This document shows, one piece after another, positions 1 to 12,266 of a stretch of DNA of 64,000 bases. The stretch comes from Emiliania huxleyi CCMP1516 (Eukaryota > Haptophyta > Isochrysidales > Noelaerhabdaceae), in contig NW_005200982.1 in NCBI RefSeq assembly GCF_000372725.1, forward strand, positions 610,531-674,530, given 5' to 3'. Position 1 is the stretch's first letter. Every line of letters begins with the position of its first letter. The position numbers and the translations under genes were made by a program. Below the pieces are notes generated by a model that saw only the letters and a program-made list of their open reading frames with translations, ran no database searches and had not been told where the DNA came from.

Positions 1-492
1 TAAGGGAAAAAAGGGGTCTCGAACCCGTCTTCCAGGGCAGCCGCCGACGTCCTGCGCGAGAATTCCGCGTTAGGAAAGTGCTGATCAAGGCGCTGGCGGC
101 GAGGCCATTGGGCTGGATCGGTCCCGTAGTCGCCAGAAGTTCGGCGCTGGGCGGCATTTCGAGCATCGCGAGTTCGCTCGCGCTCGGGCTGATCCGGCCG
201 AAGGGGGGGCGGCATCGTGGTCTTGCGGCCCCCAACTCGGCAAACAAGTTCGCCGTAGACCGCGCGCGCAGCGCGCTCCGTTTGCAGACCGCCCTGGCGG
301 ACTCGTTTACACTTCCAAGCTCAAGCCAGGCGCCGCAGGCCATAAAGAGGAGCGCAAATTAAAATGGCGCCGCAGGCTCCCCGGGCCGTCCGCGCACAGA
401 CCACAATAAAAAAACATCTATCACACACCACTAGGGTGTGGGGGAGCTCCGATCTCCCCACCTCCAATACTCTCCAATCCACAGCGTCGCTA

Positions 493-620
493 CATCTTAG
501 GCCGGATCCAGTCAGATCTCCGATCTCCATCTTCAATCTCCAATCTCCAACGTCGTCATCTTAGGCCGGATTCAGTCAGATCTCCGATCTCCATCTCCAA
601 TCTCCAATCTCCAATCTCGA
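493..620. repeat. tandem 64-bp repeat, two units
   Basis: Units start at CATCTTAGGCCGGAT (493 and 557). Each carries CAGTCAGATCTCCGATCTCC followed by repeated TCTCCAA heptamers. The units differ by only a few bases. The TCTCCAA heptamer recurs at 690-715. Confidence 0.75.
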
Positions 621-740
621 TTCGGGGGCCCGGGGGAGGAGGGGGGCTCAAACCTTCAAGGAGATGCGCTATGGATTCATTCACACTGACCAGCTCTCAT
701 CTCCAATCTCCAATCTTCTACTTGGCCACTGTCGCCGGCA

Positions 741-1197
741 CCGCTCGACTTGGGGCAAATGTAGATTTCCTGCCCAGCGTAAGGATATTTCTTTCATTTC
801 TTTCGTCTTTATTTCGTGCCCAACCACGGCAAATTTGCGAGAAATTTCTTCGCCCCGTCACTCCATGCTCAAGTTTCGCCCCTTTCCGTGTAAGGAAGGT
901 GTCCCCCATGTTGGACCAGGCACCGTGCGGGCCTGCCGTGCCTTGCTTGAGCCGGCAGGCCCGCGCGGCAGTGATGGTGCGCCTCCGCGGAGAGGCTGAC
1001 GCTGGTCATCGGTCAGCGGTCAGCGGTCATCGGTCACCGGTCAATCAAGCGGGTCATCGGGCGTCAGTGTCATTCAGGCGTCAGTGTCATTCGCGTCAAC
1101 ACAGGTATGGTAAATTTCCGGAAATTTCTCCTTCCGAACAAGGCGGCATATTTCTCAAAATATTTCGGGAAATCTGCATTTGCCCCAACGCTCGACC
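741..1197. repeat. inverted-repeat-bounded segment
   Basis: The left end (741-772) and right end (1166-1197) are near-perfect inverted repeats. Their shared core is TTGGGGCAAATG followed by (T/C)AGATTTCC. The enclosed ~450 bp is rich in GAAATTTC-like words and non-coding. A small non-autonomous element is possible, but no target duplication was identified. Confidence 0.45.
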
Positions 1198-1335
1198 AGG
1201 TAGCCAGATCGCCATCACCTTTTTATTGAGCTCGAAGGCTTCCTCCTCTACTCCTCGGTCTCTGCCGAAAGGCGCTCTCCCAGCCGGGCCCCCTCTCGAT
1301 TCAATTCAAGACAGCTCTGCAGCGGGCCGATACAC

Positions 1336-2582
1336 ATGGAGCTCGCAGCCGGCGCTGGCGTAGCCGCGGCTGCGGCGGCCGGTGGGGCCGCGTACCTGCG
1401 TAGTCGACGGGGCCCGGCGTCTGGCAAGGAAGGCACGACCAAATGGCAGTGGCGCGCGGCTGCCGTGAAGGAGCGGCGCGCCCTGTGCATCTGCTGCTCC
1501 TACCCGGGGACGCAGTGGGCGCTGCCGGGCTGTGTGCCCGACCAGGAGGCCATGGTCAAGACGCTCATACGTAACAGCTACGCCGTCACCTTTCTGGCTG
1601 ACCACACACCCGCCTGGGGCCAGCCCAAGCCGAGCGCGCTCAGCAATCGCCGCAATATCCTCGCCGAGCTCGAGGCGCTGTGCCGCTGGCTCCACGCGGC
1701 TCCAGGCAGGCAGGGTTGGGTCTCGTACTCTGTGAGAGCTTTGTAGATGCCATGCCGGGCCTCATGCTGGGTGGGAAGAGCTCTCTCAGATCCGCCCTTC
1801 GCCCCCCTCGTGCGTCGACAAACCTCTCCGCCGACGCCTTTTCAGGGCCACGGCACGCAGACTGCCGACCGCGGCGGCGACGAGGCAGACGGCCTCGACG
1901 AGGCCGTGCAAGGTGCGACCTTACACCCTCCTTTTTTGCGTGCTCACCGCTTGCCTCTGTTCCGCAGGCGATGGTGCCCTGCGACTTCAAGATGGCAGGC
2001 CTGCTGACGGACGACAAGCTCCGCACGACCATCCGATTCGGCGCGGGCTCCTCGCTCATGTTCTTCTTCGACTGCTGCCACAGCGGCACGATCCTCGACC
2101 TGCCGTACACGCTGCGCCACACCCTCTCCGGACCCGAGTACCCGATCGAGACCGAGGCGGGCGCCATCTTTTGCATCTCGGCGAGCAAGGACGATCAGTC
2201 GGCCTACGAGACGGCAGAGGGCGGCGTGTGCACGCGCGCTTTCCTCGGCGCATACACGCCCTCCGTCTCCCCGGCGGCGACGCTGCGACTGATGCGCCGG
2301 TACGCCGAGCGAAAGGGGATGCCGCAGACCATCATGATGGCGTCAAACCGTCCGTTCACCGAGGCGGACGCCTCCTTCGTTGAGGCTGAGCCCGAGGGCG
2401 GCGGGGGCTTTTGCGCCGCCTTTCACCGCTGCCAGAACCGGCTCGGCTGCTCAAAGGGGCGCAGCAAAGCAGGCAGCGGGGGGGGAGAGAGAGAGAGAGA
2501 GCGAGGGAGAGCGAGAGGGGGCGGGGTGGGGGAGGCGCCGGGGAGATGCTCGAGCGGGGCCGCGCTTCGTGAGAGAGAGTGA
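1336..2582 (+). CDS. type I metacaspase (clan CD cysteine protease)
   Basis: Exons at 1336-1731, 1846-1914 and 1968-2582 give about 359 residues. Intron 1 is GT-AG and intron 2 is GC-AG; both junctions are in frame. The p20-like core opens with the SYPGT...L.GC motif (residues ~53-65). Splicing creates YSGHGTQTAD with catalytic His ~134, and DCCHSG carries the nucleophile Cys ~192. The order and spacing match metacaspases, which cleave after Arg or Lys and act in stress responses and cell death in algae. The Asp-rich DRGGDEADGLDEAV loop fits the usual calcium/substrate region. The N-terminus is a short Ala-rich, possibly membrane-anchoring stretch. The C-terminus after about residue 300 is low complexity (Gly, then Arg-Glu from a GA tract), so the true 3' end may differ through another intron. 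Intron 1 carries the TAGATGC motif described in the findings. Confidence 0.88.
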
Positions 2583-3023
2583 TGCGCCGGGGCCCTCTAG
2601 GCGACTTTGGCGGCGAGAACCCAGCGGCGCGGAGTCTCGAGCTGAACAGAGGGGAAGCATCTGGGCGCGGGCCCAAGCTCCATCCCAGCTGCCCCGACCC
2701 GCTCTCGACCACGAAGGGGCGCGCTTACGTCGCCGCTCGCCGTGCGAAGCTGGCGGCGCCCCCTCCGTAGGGCCCGAGAGGCAAGGCGGGGACCGACTCT
2801 GTCCGCGCAGAGTGCGAGGACACAGGTAAGTCGAGAGGAGGGGGCGAGGAGCGACGCCGCTGACGGGAGCGGAGATTCGGGAGCGATCTCGGCGCGCGTT
2901 GCGGGCCCCGGAGTGATCGACATATCCTGTCCGATCGAGAAAAAGCGGCTGAACCAACGGTCCACGCACTGCGCGCGTGTGCATTCTATACATGCACACA
3001 AAAACAACGTCGAGTATCTCCCC

Positions 3024-3941
3024 CTACCCCTCCCCTTGCGCGCGCGTGAACACGACTCTCATAGACACCATGTCTCCCTGCGGCGTCCGCTTCCGCACGT
3101 CGATGCACATGCGACCGTCCGCGGATAGCGTGCGGCGGCAGATGGAGAGCTCGACCTCGCCCTCCGCGCCGCCCGTCCCCGCCGCCGTCTCCTTGACGAC
3201 GAGCGCGCCGCCCTCGCGGAAGGCGCGGTAGCGAACGGGCCGCTTGTTGTCACCTTCGCCCGCGACAGCGCCGCCGTCGAGGGGCAGCACGAGCTCAGAC
3301 GAGCCGCGGATGTCGCGCGTGACGATGTGTAGTCGGCCCGCCTTCTTTGCAATCACCTGCACCTGCCCGGCGCGCAGCACCGCCGCCCGCTGGAGCGGGT
3401 TGAACCCGAGGCGCTCGAGGAAGCGCTCCATGTCGTGCCGCTCCTCCATCCTCCACGAGCCCGAGAAGTCCTCCGTTTCGCCCATCAGGGACTGAACCCG
3501 GCGCCAAGCGTTGCGTGACTGGACCCAGCTGTCGAACCCTCGCAGCCGCTGCAGAAGCGGCTTTTCGAGCTGCTGCACGCGCGCCGCCGCCATCGCCAGG
3601 ATCTCCTGCGCCTCAAATGTCTGCACCGGGAGCAGCCGGATCGAGCCGAGCGGCGGCCGACCGAGCGACCCCTTGAGCGCCTGCGCGGTGAGGCGTCGTA
3701 GGTCGCTTGCGCTCTGCACTCGCGCACTCTCCAGCTGCTCGACCACCGCCGCGATCTTCTGCCCTGTCCACTCCACGCCGCCGACCAGGCCGTCCATAAA
3801 GGCCCGGAGCTCATCGGCAGGGTTGGGCGCCGCGGGCTTGGCAGGGCGGGGCGAGACGACCTTCGCGGAGGGCGCCGCGGCCGTGCTGGGCGATGCAGTG
3901 GTGAGCAGAAGTGTGGCTAGGAAGCTGCTGTAGACGTCCAT
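3024..3941 (-). CDS. fatty-acid-binding-protein/lipocalin-like protein with N-terminal extension
   Basis: One uninterrupted frame of 305 residues starts at an ATG (3939-3941). Residues ~158-300 read as a cytosolic FABP (calycin) barrel: FSGSWRMEERHDMERFLERL at the start, a central strand series, and a C-terminal GDMVSMRVVFTR strand like the family's closing GDVVSTRVY. Such barrels bind fatty acids or other hydrophobic ligands. Residues 1-28 are hydrophobic and Ala/Ser/Thr-rich, which could be a signal or plastid-targeting peptide. Residues 40-150 are helical and unmatched, so the protein is about twice the usual 130-residue family length. No intron is needed, unlike its neighbours. The FABP assignment is pattern based; targeting is inference. 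Confidence 0.72.
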   Translation of the reverse strand: MDVYSSFLATLLLTTASPSTAAAPSAKVVSPRPAKPAAPNPADELRAFMDGLVGGVEWTGQKIAAVVEQLESARVQSASDLRRLTAQALKGSLGRPPLGSIRLLPVQTFEAQEILAMAAARVQQLEKPLLQRLRGFDSWVQSRNAWRRVQSLMGETEDFSGSWRMEERHDMERFLERLGFNPLQRAAVLRAGQVQVIAKKAGRLHIVTRDIRGSSELVLPLDGGAVAGEGDNKRPVRYRAFREGGALVVKETAAGTGGAEGEVELSICRRTLSADGRMCIDVRKRTPQGDMVSMRVVFTRAQGEG

Positions 3942-4009
3942 ACTAGTACCCGGTATGCGCCCAGGACAGGACGGGGTGCCCGCAGCAGCCTCGTTGAGCC
4001 AGAACGTCG

Positions 4010-4300
4010 GCTCGCGAGGTGGGTGAGTATGAGCCCGCTGAGGCGTAGTGCTGCAGAGGCCGGTTGTGGTGCACTAACCCCGAGAAACCCTCGCGACACT
4101 CCCTCTTTCGCAAACCCTTGTGTTGCTGTGTGCTGCACGCCCTGCGAGCGGGGCGGGGTGCGCACTGTCCCTCTGTGTTCGTGCGTCGCCCATCTCTCCT
4201 GGAGATGTCTGCTCTATTTATTACCCTGTCAGCAGTCCTCCTCCGGGAATGTACGTAACCGTAAGAGCCACATACATTGAAAAAGACAAAAAGACTCATC
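4010..4300 (+). repeat. dispersed repeat family A, copy 1
   Basis: Shares several blocks, in the same order, with 11040-11260: TATGAGCCCG, GTGGTGCACTAAC, CCGAGAAACCC, TCGCAAACCC, CTGTCAGCAG and GGAATGTACGTAA followed by CCACATACA. The last block also recurs at 54655-54690. No coding content seen. Confidence 0.7.
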
Positions 4301-4348
4301 TAAGCATGTCGGAGAACCGTCCAAAGGCGGGTGCAGTCGCCCCTTGAT

Positions 4349-4597
4349 CTGTCGACAGCACGAATTTGTGATGGGACACCATCGGGACCCAACAGTGCGA
4401 TACTTGCTTGGCATCGCACTGTTGACGTACCGGCGGCTAAGGCCGAGTAGCCGGTGAGCGGTGTTCACAGAGCTCTGTGAACACCGGCGAGAGATTTTTC
4501 TCTCGACGTTTCTTCTGCGAAGAAACGTTCAAAACACTCGGTGTCGAAACACCTCTCCGACGCGCTCGACTATAGTCTAGGTACCTAGCTAGGTACC
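4349..4597. repeat. array of consecutive perfect palindromes/hairpins
   Basis: At least nine different inverted repeats lie almost end to end: CTGTCGACAG (4349); GATGG/CCATC (4370); CAACAGTGCGAT/ATCGCACTGTTG (4390-4424, 12-bp stem); ACCGGC/GCCGGT (4429-4455); a perfect 28-bp palindrome with half site CGGTGTTCACAGAG (4459-4486); CGAGAGA/TCTCTCG (4488-4505); ACGTTTCTTC/GAAGAAACGT (4506-4528); GGTGT/ACACC (4540-4553); GACTATAGTC (4568-4577); and an 18-bp palindrome with half site GGTACCTAG (4580-4597). Stems do not share sequence, so this is not a tandem repeat of one hairpin. Function unknown. Confidence 0.9.
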
Positions 4598-4599
4598 CG

Positions 4600-5080
4600 G
4601 GACAGTCTGTTGCTGGGCATTAAGAAAACGTGCCATCAAGAAACCACGCCGCGCCGCAGAGAGGACGAAACGACAACAACACGAAACGTTCGACGGCGGG
4701 GCCGCAGCCAAAAAAAGTTAGGAGGGGAGGCCGGGCCCCACAATCGTCGCGTAACCATCGGAAGGCGAACAGGAGGGAGGACCGGGGGGAAGGGAGAGCC
4801 CCCTTCGGAGTGGGGGTAAGGCCGCGCGCGGAGCGGGGGGTTCCGAGCGGTGATGTCAGTGAGGAGTGTGTGTGTTGTCGTGCTAGTGCCTGGTGTCTAC
4901 TAGCTCCGAGTAGAGGGGGCGTTCCGCTGCTAGGGGAAACCCGGAGCGCAGAGCTAACTCTCGCGCCTCGGAGACCTAGTCGGAGACCCGTGTTTACTTT
5001 ACGGCCCTTTCCCTGCGAACCCGAACGCGCACCCCCCCCTAGGGGTCAGGGCTTTCTTGCCCGTAGCCCGATGCCGATCA
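4600..5080. other. non-coding gap
   Basis: GC-rich sequence with A-rich and G-rich runs. No gene or conserved domain could be supported in any frame. Confidence 0.5.
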
Positions 5081-5084
5081 TCTG

Positions 5085-5152
5085 GCCCGCTGGGTGCGCT
5101 TCTTAGCTCCCCGGCCCTGGATGTGAGGTTGATGACTGCACTCCAAGTGCTC
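5085..5152 (+). repeat. dispersed repeat family B, copy 1
   Basis: Contains GGGTGCGCTTCTTAGCTCCC and then GACTGCACTCCAAGTGCTCC. Similar copies are at 32905-32980 (+) and, reverse-complemented, at 12370-12475. The 12-kb copy also shares the flanking ATGCCGATCATCTGGCCCGC-like segment at 5070-5090. Confidence 0.8.
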
Positions 5153-5156
5153 CAAG

Positions 5157-5560
5157 TGCGTTTCCGGAAGTTTCCAGGGAAACCAGAGGGGGGGGGTTTG
5201 GAGCTCCATGCTCTTTCTCTCGAGAATTGTGTTGTGCGACCGCCTTTTGTTGTAAATTTCTCCTCGAGTTTCCCTATAGTCTATAGAGCTCTTCCCTAAG
5301 CAAACTCGCGAGTTTCCCTGAGCCTGAGAGCTGAATCTGGGGCAAAATAAGAGGCAAAATCGAGGAAACCGGCACAATACCGGGTATTTTTCAGGTATAC
5401 TCGCAAAACACCCAGGTATTTTGCCGTTCGGTCGGCTGATTTTGGGCCCAAAGCCCCAAACCAGCCTCATCGACTCGGTCGGCTCAGAGCCCGGAAAATG
5501 TGATGGTTTCCCCGGAAACTATACTCTATAGAGAGGAAACGAGAGGGTGCTGTAGAGAAA
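5157..5560 (+). repeat. dispersed repeat family C, single-arm copy
   Basis: Rich in words such as TTTCCGGAA, GGGAAACC and GAGGAAACCGGCA, with CAGGTATTTTGCCG near 5415. The same words in the same order occur in the hairpin element at 47160-47860. Here only one arm plus the downstream tail is visible. Non-coding. Confidence 0.7.
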
Positions 5561-5862
5561 CACGAAAAGAAACGAGGCAGGCTGCGAGAGGAAAACTATA
5601 GAGACAGCCTACAAGGCAGCATCGAGCAGACATGCATGCATGGGTGGGGCTGCTCAGTCAGGTATGTTCGTCAGAGCTCCATATTTAGAAAAGTGTCCAA
5701 CAATGAGACGGCTTTGCCTGCGCGCCGCCGCCCCACAGTGGTGCGCGCCAGTCCCGTGCCTATGTGTCGTGTGCGAGCTGTGTTCTTTAATAATATTTAA
5801 GGACGCCATCCCGACTGAATCGGGGAGTGTCGGCTTTGCGCTCGGCAGCCTTCGGTCGCAAG

Positions 5863-8732
5863 ATGCGCGCCGCGACGTCGCTGTTGAGGCGGGTTGGCGG
5901 GCGCGGCGCAGCAGCTGCCGGTGGCGGCACGCTGCTCGGCAGGAGATGGCTCTGCCTGCCGCCGCACTCGCTGCTGCCGATGCCTGCCCTCTCGCCCACG
6001 ATGACGCAAGGGAACCTTGTGACGTGGAAGAAGAAGGAGGGTGACAGCATCGAGGCGGGCGACGTGATTGCAGAGGTGGAGACCGACAAGGCGACGGTCG
6101 ACTACGAGGCCGTGGACGACGGGATCCTCGCCAAGATCCTCGTCCCCGAGGGCACAGAGGATGTCCTGGTCGGCACCAGCGTGGCCGTCGTCGTGGACGA
6201 GGCGGGTGATGTCGGTGCCTTCGCGGACTACGTGCCGTCTTCGAGCACGGGCAACAAAGCGGAGCTGGCCCCCGCGAAGCCCGCGCCCGCGCCCGCGCCC
6301 GCCGCCGCCGCGCCGCCGCCGCCACCGGCGGGCGTGGTGGCCGCCGCAGCGCCGAGAGCCGCTGGCGCGCCTGTGCCAGCCAGTCCGCTGGCGAAGCGGA
6401 TGGCGGCGCAGATGGGGATCCCGCTTGCCGCCCTCAAGGGCACCGGCCCGGGCGGCCGCGTCATCGCCGCGGACGTCAAGGAACCGTCCGCAGAGGAGGC
6501 GACGACGGCAAAGGGAGCCGCGCCCGGCGCGGCTGTGGTGCCAGCCGGTGCGGAATACATCGACCTGCCGAACTCGAACATCCGCAAGGTGCGATACGGG
6601 AGCCCCTCCGCCCCATCCCCGGCCCCGCGTCGGCCACTCTTCGCCCGACACTAAAGCGCCCGCGTTCGGGAGCCGGGCGGGGCACGCACACCCATCACAG
6701 ACGTCTGGTCGCAGCTTTTGCGTTGCCCGTCACTGCGACCACATCTACATATTGAACCTTCAGCCAGCTCCGGTCCGACCGCGTCGCGCACTGGCCGCCG
6801 CGTAGGTGACCGCGAAGAACATGGTCAAGAACAAGAACGAGAACCCCCACTACTACGGTGCCGCCGCCGCCGCTCGGAGCCACGCGACGCAAACATTCCG
6901 CACCCACCACCAAATCGCCCCACCCGCCCCGTCCCGGCTCTAAGCACTGAGCCACCCTCTTTAGTGCCCGCGAAGTGCGACGGCGCTCTCTCTAGCACCC
7001 TCTCGCCCCTCTCGCCCTCCCACCCGTCCGCCCTCCCGCCCTCCCCCTCTCGCTCTCTGACCGGGGCGTGCGGCTGCCTCCCCGTCTTGCGCAGTCATGA
7101 TGGAGATCGAGATGGGTGCTTTGATGGGCGTGCGCAAGTCAATCAACGAGGCGCGTGCAGCCTCGTGATACAGCCGAGATCACGCGAGGGCATCCGAGAC
7201 GCAGCCGAGCCCCCCCCCCCCCCCCCTCTCTCCCGGACCTCTGCCACACCCTCGCCTCCGCCGCCTCTCAGGCGCTCGAGGCGAAGATCTCCGTCAACGA
7301 CTACGTCATCAAGGCGGCGGCGCTCGCGCTCAAGGAGGTGCCCGCGTGCAACTCGTCGTACACGGACGAGTACATCCGCGAGTGCCCCTAGATGCGGAAG
7401 CCACGCCCGGTACTCGTTTGGAGGCCGCCGCGCGATCTCAAGACACGCCGTGTTCAACCCTGTGGCCGCCGTGTCCGCACGAATGCTCGAACATGTGGCC
7501 TGGTCGAGGCGCTGTGCGATGTGGCGTTCACGCCGTCCGTGCTCTCCGACTTGTAGGCCAGTACTCCGCCGCCGACATCTCGGTCGCCGTCAACACCGAC
7601 CGGGGGCTGCTCACGCCAATCGTGTTTGGCGCCGCCTCCTCAAGGTGGGTCTTTGAAGATATGTGGAAGGCGCCCACCAACGCGGGCTACTGTGAACAGG
7701 TGCCGACTCCAAGTCTGTCCTCGACATCTCGAAGGACGTCAAGGCACCGCGGCGGCCAGTCCCCCTCCACCGTTGCGCCATTTCTCTCTCTCGTCCCGTC
7801 TCTTTCTCTCTCCTCTCTGTCTCTCTCTCGCTCTCTCTCGCTGCTGCTCTCCTCGCTGCATCCCACTCCACCTCGCCACCGCCGCCCCTCGCCGCCGCCC
7901 CTCACCGCCGCCTCCCCGCCGCCGCAAAGACTCTCGCGGGGTTGGCCAAGGAGAACAAGCTCAAGCCCGAGCAATTCCTCGGCGGTACTTTCACCATCTC
8001 CAACCTCGGTGAGCAGTTCGACCTGCCTGCCACCCATTCCCCGAGGACTCACGGCTAAAGGGGAAGCGCACACGAGACACGCAGTCGCGATCGGCGACCC
8101 GGACTGCCGGCCCCGCCCCGGAAGGCCGCCCGCCCTCACCTCCTCTCTTCCTCTCTCCTCCTCCTCCACAGGATCGATGGGCGTCAAGCAGTTCACCGCG
8201 ATCATCAACGCGCCGCAGGTGAGATTGGCCAAGGGCTCACGAGATTGGCCGAGAGTTGCCGAGAGTCGCCGAGACTCGCCGTGATTGGAGGAGACGATCC
8301 GGGCATTCAGCTATGTGCCGCAGGTGCTCGCGAGCCGATCGTACACACCCTATTGCACACACGGCGGCTGCCAAAGCGGAGACACCCCAGCCTAAAAATT
8401 CCCCATCCCGGGACACGGCTTTTCATGGTGATGCCCCTCGCAGGCGTGCATCCTTGCGGTGGGCGGCGCGGACGTCAAGGTTGTCCCTGACGGCAAGGGC
8501 GGCTTCACGACAAAGTCGGTCATGGTCGTCTCGTGCGCCGCCGCCCGCCTCGCCCTGCTCCTCGCCGCCAGCCCTTGCGAGACGGGGCGGCGGCTGACCC
8601 CTCCACCACCCCGCCGTTTGCAGCCTCTCGTCGGACCACCGGGTGGTGGACGGCATGATTGCCGCCCAGTTCCTCAAGTCGTTCAAGAAATACATGGAGA
8701 ACCCGCTCCTGTTGCTCCTGTCTGCTCCCTAG
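5863..8732 (+). CDS. dihydrolipoamide acetyltransferase, E2 of mitochondrial pyruvate dehydrogenase
   Basis: Ten exons: 5863-6588, 6806-6857, 7095-7150, 7272-7383, 7557-7628, 7700-7743, 7930-8008, 8172-8218, 8444-8532 and 8624-8732 (461 residues). All junctions keep frame; four of nine introns are GC-AG. E2 moves the acetyl group from pyruvate to CoA on the swinging lipoyl arm. Residues 1-36 are Arg/Ala-rich (mitochondrial presequence). The lipoyl domain (~38-113) has ETDKAT with lipoyl Lys76. A Pro-Ala linker follows, then the E3-binding domain (~174-205, ASPLAKRMA...GTGPGGRV). The acyltransferase domain ends with the active site DHRVVDG. The ATG at 5863 was chosen because it begins the presequence; the open frame upstream lacks ATG. 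It is convergent with RPS23. Confidence 0.95.
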
Positions 8733-9292
8733 ACCTCAGCCGCCACCGCCTCACCGCGGCCCGACACCGCAGGGCGGGCACATATTTCGCGGGACACCAC
8801 TCTTTGTCCGCGTCTTTGGAGGGGGGATGGGAGCACGCAGGTCAGGGGTCACCGGCATGAGGGGGGGGGGGGGGGGGGGACGCAGCCCGCAGGAGCGAGA
8901 GTGTGGTGGGATATGTGGAGACTCTCGAGCTTGCGCGCTGGGGCCGCTGCCGCCGAGCGCCGTCCGTGGGCGGTCGGCGCGCGCAGGGGCGTAGCGCGCG
9001 TAGTTTTCTCGGAGACGGTTTCGAGTGTATTTACACTGTAAAGACCCGCGACGAGTCGGAAAACGAGGAATGCAGCGCGTCGTATTACGTAAGCCCACGC
9101 CCGCCCGCCCGTGCGCAGCAAGCACATACCTTCCTGCGAGTCGGAAGCACATTGGAGAACCCGCATTCGTGTGTGGATGTCTGCACCCCGCAGCGACACC
9201 CCCCGAGTTCCCGTCTCCTCGACGGCCGGCGCACGAGGCGCCCACTCCGGCGCGCGGCCTCGCCAGCGGGGCAGGCCGACGGAACCGCCCCC
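8733..9292. other. intergenic gap between convergent E2 and RPS23 genes
   Basis: Contains a homopolymer G run near 8862-8880 and GC-rich spacer. No gene seen. Confidence 0.5.
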
Positions 9293-10304
<1,012 letters not shown>

Positions 10305-10954
10305 GTCGCTGCGGAGTACGAGCCTGCTGCAGAGCTGCCTACGCGTGGCCAAGCGTGTGAAGAGTGGTGGTGTTTTTCTGTGAAGAGTGGTTCTCTCGAG
10401 GTTCTCGAGGTGGATATCCTTTGGCCGCGTTGGGTAGCGAGGATTGGTGTAACCCGAGCCACGGAGGCGTGTTTTCTGACGGCCGACCGTCAGTGCACGG
10501 AGTTGCCCCTTCTCCGACTGCCCCGGCTAGTTCACGAGTTTCGCGGGAGTGACCCCATGCGTCAAACCGAAGAGTGGGGTATGAAAACTTGAGTTTTCAC
10601 GCCGTCTAACAATCGTGTTCGAGCGGCCCTCCTGTGAGCTGGTACACCAAGAATGGCTTACCACTGTCAGGGGCCACACTGTGGCAAGTTGTGATGAGTG
10701 TGGTTTGGCTTGTGCAGCCCATATGGACGTGGTATATACACATATACGCGGCCACGTGTCGGCCGGTTCGGGGCACCGGATTTTTCCGCGGCCTGGCTGT
10801 TGCGGTGTTTTATTTTTATTTTTGAAGGGCTGGTGGTGCGACACCGAGTTTGAAGGTTTCTCTTCGCTTCTCTTCACAGGAAAATCGTGTGAAGAAATGC
10901 GGCAAAAAACAGAAATGCCGAAAGCGTGCTATCCAAGTCTCACGCCGCGCGGAC
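10305..10954. other. intergenic gap upstream of RPS23
   Basis: Likely contains the RPS23 promoter (transcription leftwards). No gene supported in any frame. Confidence 0.4.
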
Positions 10955-11250
10955 ATGTACACGCATAGGGCTTTAGGGGCCTAGTCCTAGAGAACACACC
11001 CCTCCCCCGTTTCGTTCTTTTCCTAAAAAGCCCGCGAGGTGGGGTGCTAGTATGAGCCCGATACGTCGTAGTGTTCTTGCTCCAAGCGCTTGCGCTTCAA
11101 CGGCGGTTAGACGTTAGAGAGTGTGTTTGTTTTGTGTGTTTGACGTTAGTGGTGCACTAACCTCCGAGAAACCCATCGGCTCGCTCCTTCCTCATCGCAA
11201 ACCCTGTCAGCAGAGTGTCCTCCTACGGAATGTACGTAAGCGCCACATAC

Positions 11251-11260
<10 letters not shown>
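10955..11260. repeat. dispersed repeats D (reverse) and A (copy 2)
   Basis: At 10965-11030, reverse-complemented, lies the block seen at 43738-43800 and 54517-54580 (GTGTTCTCTAGG and GGCCCCTA words). It is followed by family A words matching 4010-4300, ending in GGAATGTACGTAAGCGCCAC. Together they suggest one composite element. Confidence 0.65.

Positions 11261-11303
<43 letters not shown>
11254..11303. repeat. (GA)n microsatellite
   Basis: About 25 uninterrupted GA dinucleotides directly after the family A repeat. GACGTACACTGAAAAAGCAC then appears twice (11303 and 11361). Confidence 0.95.
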
Positions 11304-11304
<1 letters not shown>

Positions 11305-11384
11305 GTACACTGAAAAAGCACGTACATTGACGGCATAAACAGTAATGTATATAGAGAGAGACGTACACTGAAAAAGCACGTACA

Positions 11385-11500
11385 TTTTTTAGGTTAGGTA
11401 GGAAGGTGAAGAACAGTCAGGCTCGGACTGGACACCAGCGCGGTATGGGTGGACGCGAGACAGATGATGACGACAACGCACGAGCGACACACAGACACAA
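11385..11500 (+). repeat. dispersed repeat family E, copy 1
   Basis: Contains GTAGGAAGGTGAAGAACAG, GGCTCGGACTGGACACCA and CGGTATGGGTGGACGC. The reverse complement of the same series, with few differences, lies at 62935-63065. Non-coding. Confidence 0.85.
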
Positions 11501-12266
11501 ACGGGCGGTCACAAGACACACACGACACAGCCAGCTGGCTGCCACACACCCTGAGTTGGCGTACACATAACTCAGGGCCACGTCCCCCCTGTCGCCCCTC
11601 CCAGCCAGGGCCAGGCACTCCAAAGGTGCCAAGGTTAGTGCACAAACAACAGCACAACGACACAGACAGGCGACAGGGGCGAACGTGTGAGACTAGAGCA
11701 GACTTGCTCCGCCTCTAGCAATCTCGCCGCCAGCCGCAAGGCACGGACGAGACCGTGTGTGGGGTCATGTGAGGTGTCTATGGACGCCCTCCTCAGAGGC
11801 TAGCGGCCAGCCGCTAGCCCTATCTCGCACTCACGGGCAGTGACAATTCATTGGGTGAGTGTTTGCGAGCAGAAGCGCGCTGAATCTAGATCGCACGCCG
11901 TGGCATATGACTTGTGAGGCGTGCGACCGCAGCGCGCCCGCCGTAAGCTCGACGGGGCGCGCGTGTCAGCCAGAAGTTTGCCAGTAGAGCGATCCTGGTC
12001 TTTCCGAAGGCGAGCCCCGCGCCACGGGTGCCAGCCGAAAGAAAGAAAGCAGGCAACGTGGGATGGCCGTGCCTTCTTGGACCGGCAGGCGGCGGCGGCG
12101 TCGCAGAACGAGGCAGAAGAGAACGACGCGACAGAGGAGGAAATGACAAGGGAGAGAACGACGAGAGTGGGACGACCGCGAGGTGGCATGAAGGTTGCAG
12201 CGAGAATCGGCGAGAGGCTGCGAAGAGAGATAGGAAGAGGCGGACGACCAAGGGTGGGCGACGGCT
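11500..12266. other. non-coding gap
   Basis: CACA-rich at first, then GC-rich. Long minus-strand open frames here lack any recognisable domain. No feature supported. Confidence 0.4.

Larger units (their letters stand above)
1..1335. other. 5' intergenic stretch with small repeats
   Basis: No gene could be supported. The stretch holds two tandem 64-bp units (493 and 557), runs of the heptamer TCTCCAA, and a GGTCANC-rich patch near 1010-1060. Short open frames at 78-362 and 671-1363 have no recognisable domain. Confidence 0.5.

Noticed and set aside
78-362. 94-codon open frame at the window start
   Set aside because: No domain, no clear splice partner, ordinary for GC-rich sequence.
4349-4597. 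Palindrome array as a tRNA cluster or terminator series
   Set aside because: No cloverleaf, anticodon arm or T-loop consensus could be drawn, and the hairpins lack poly-T tails and shared sequence.
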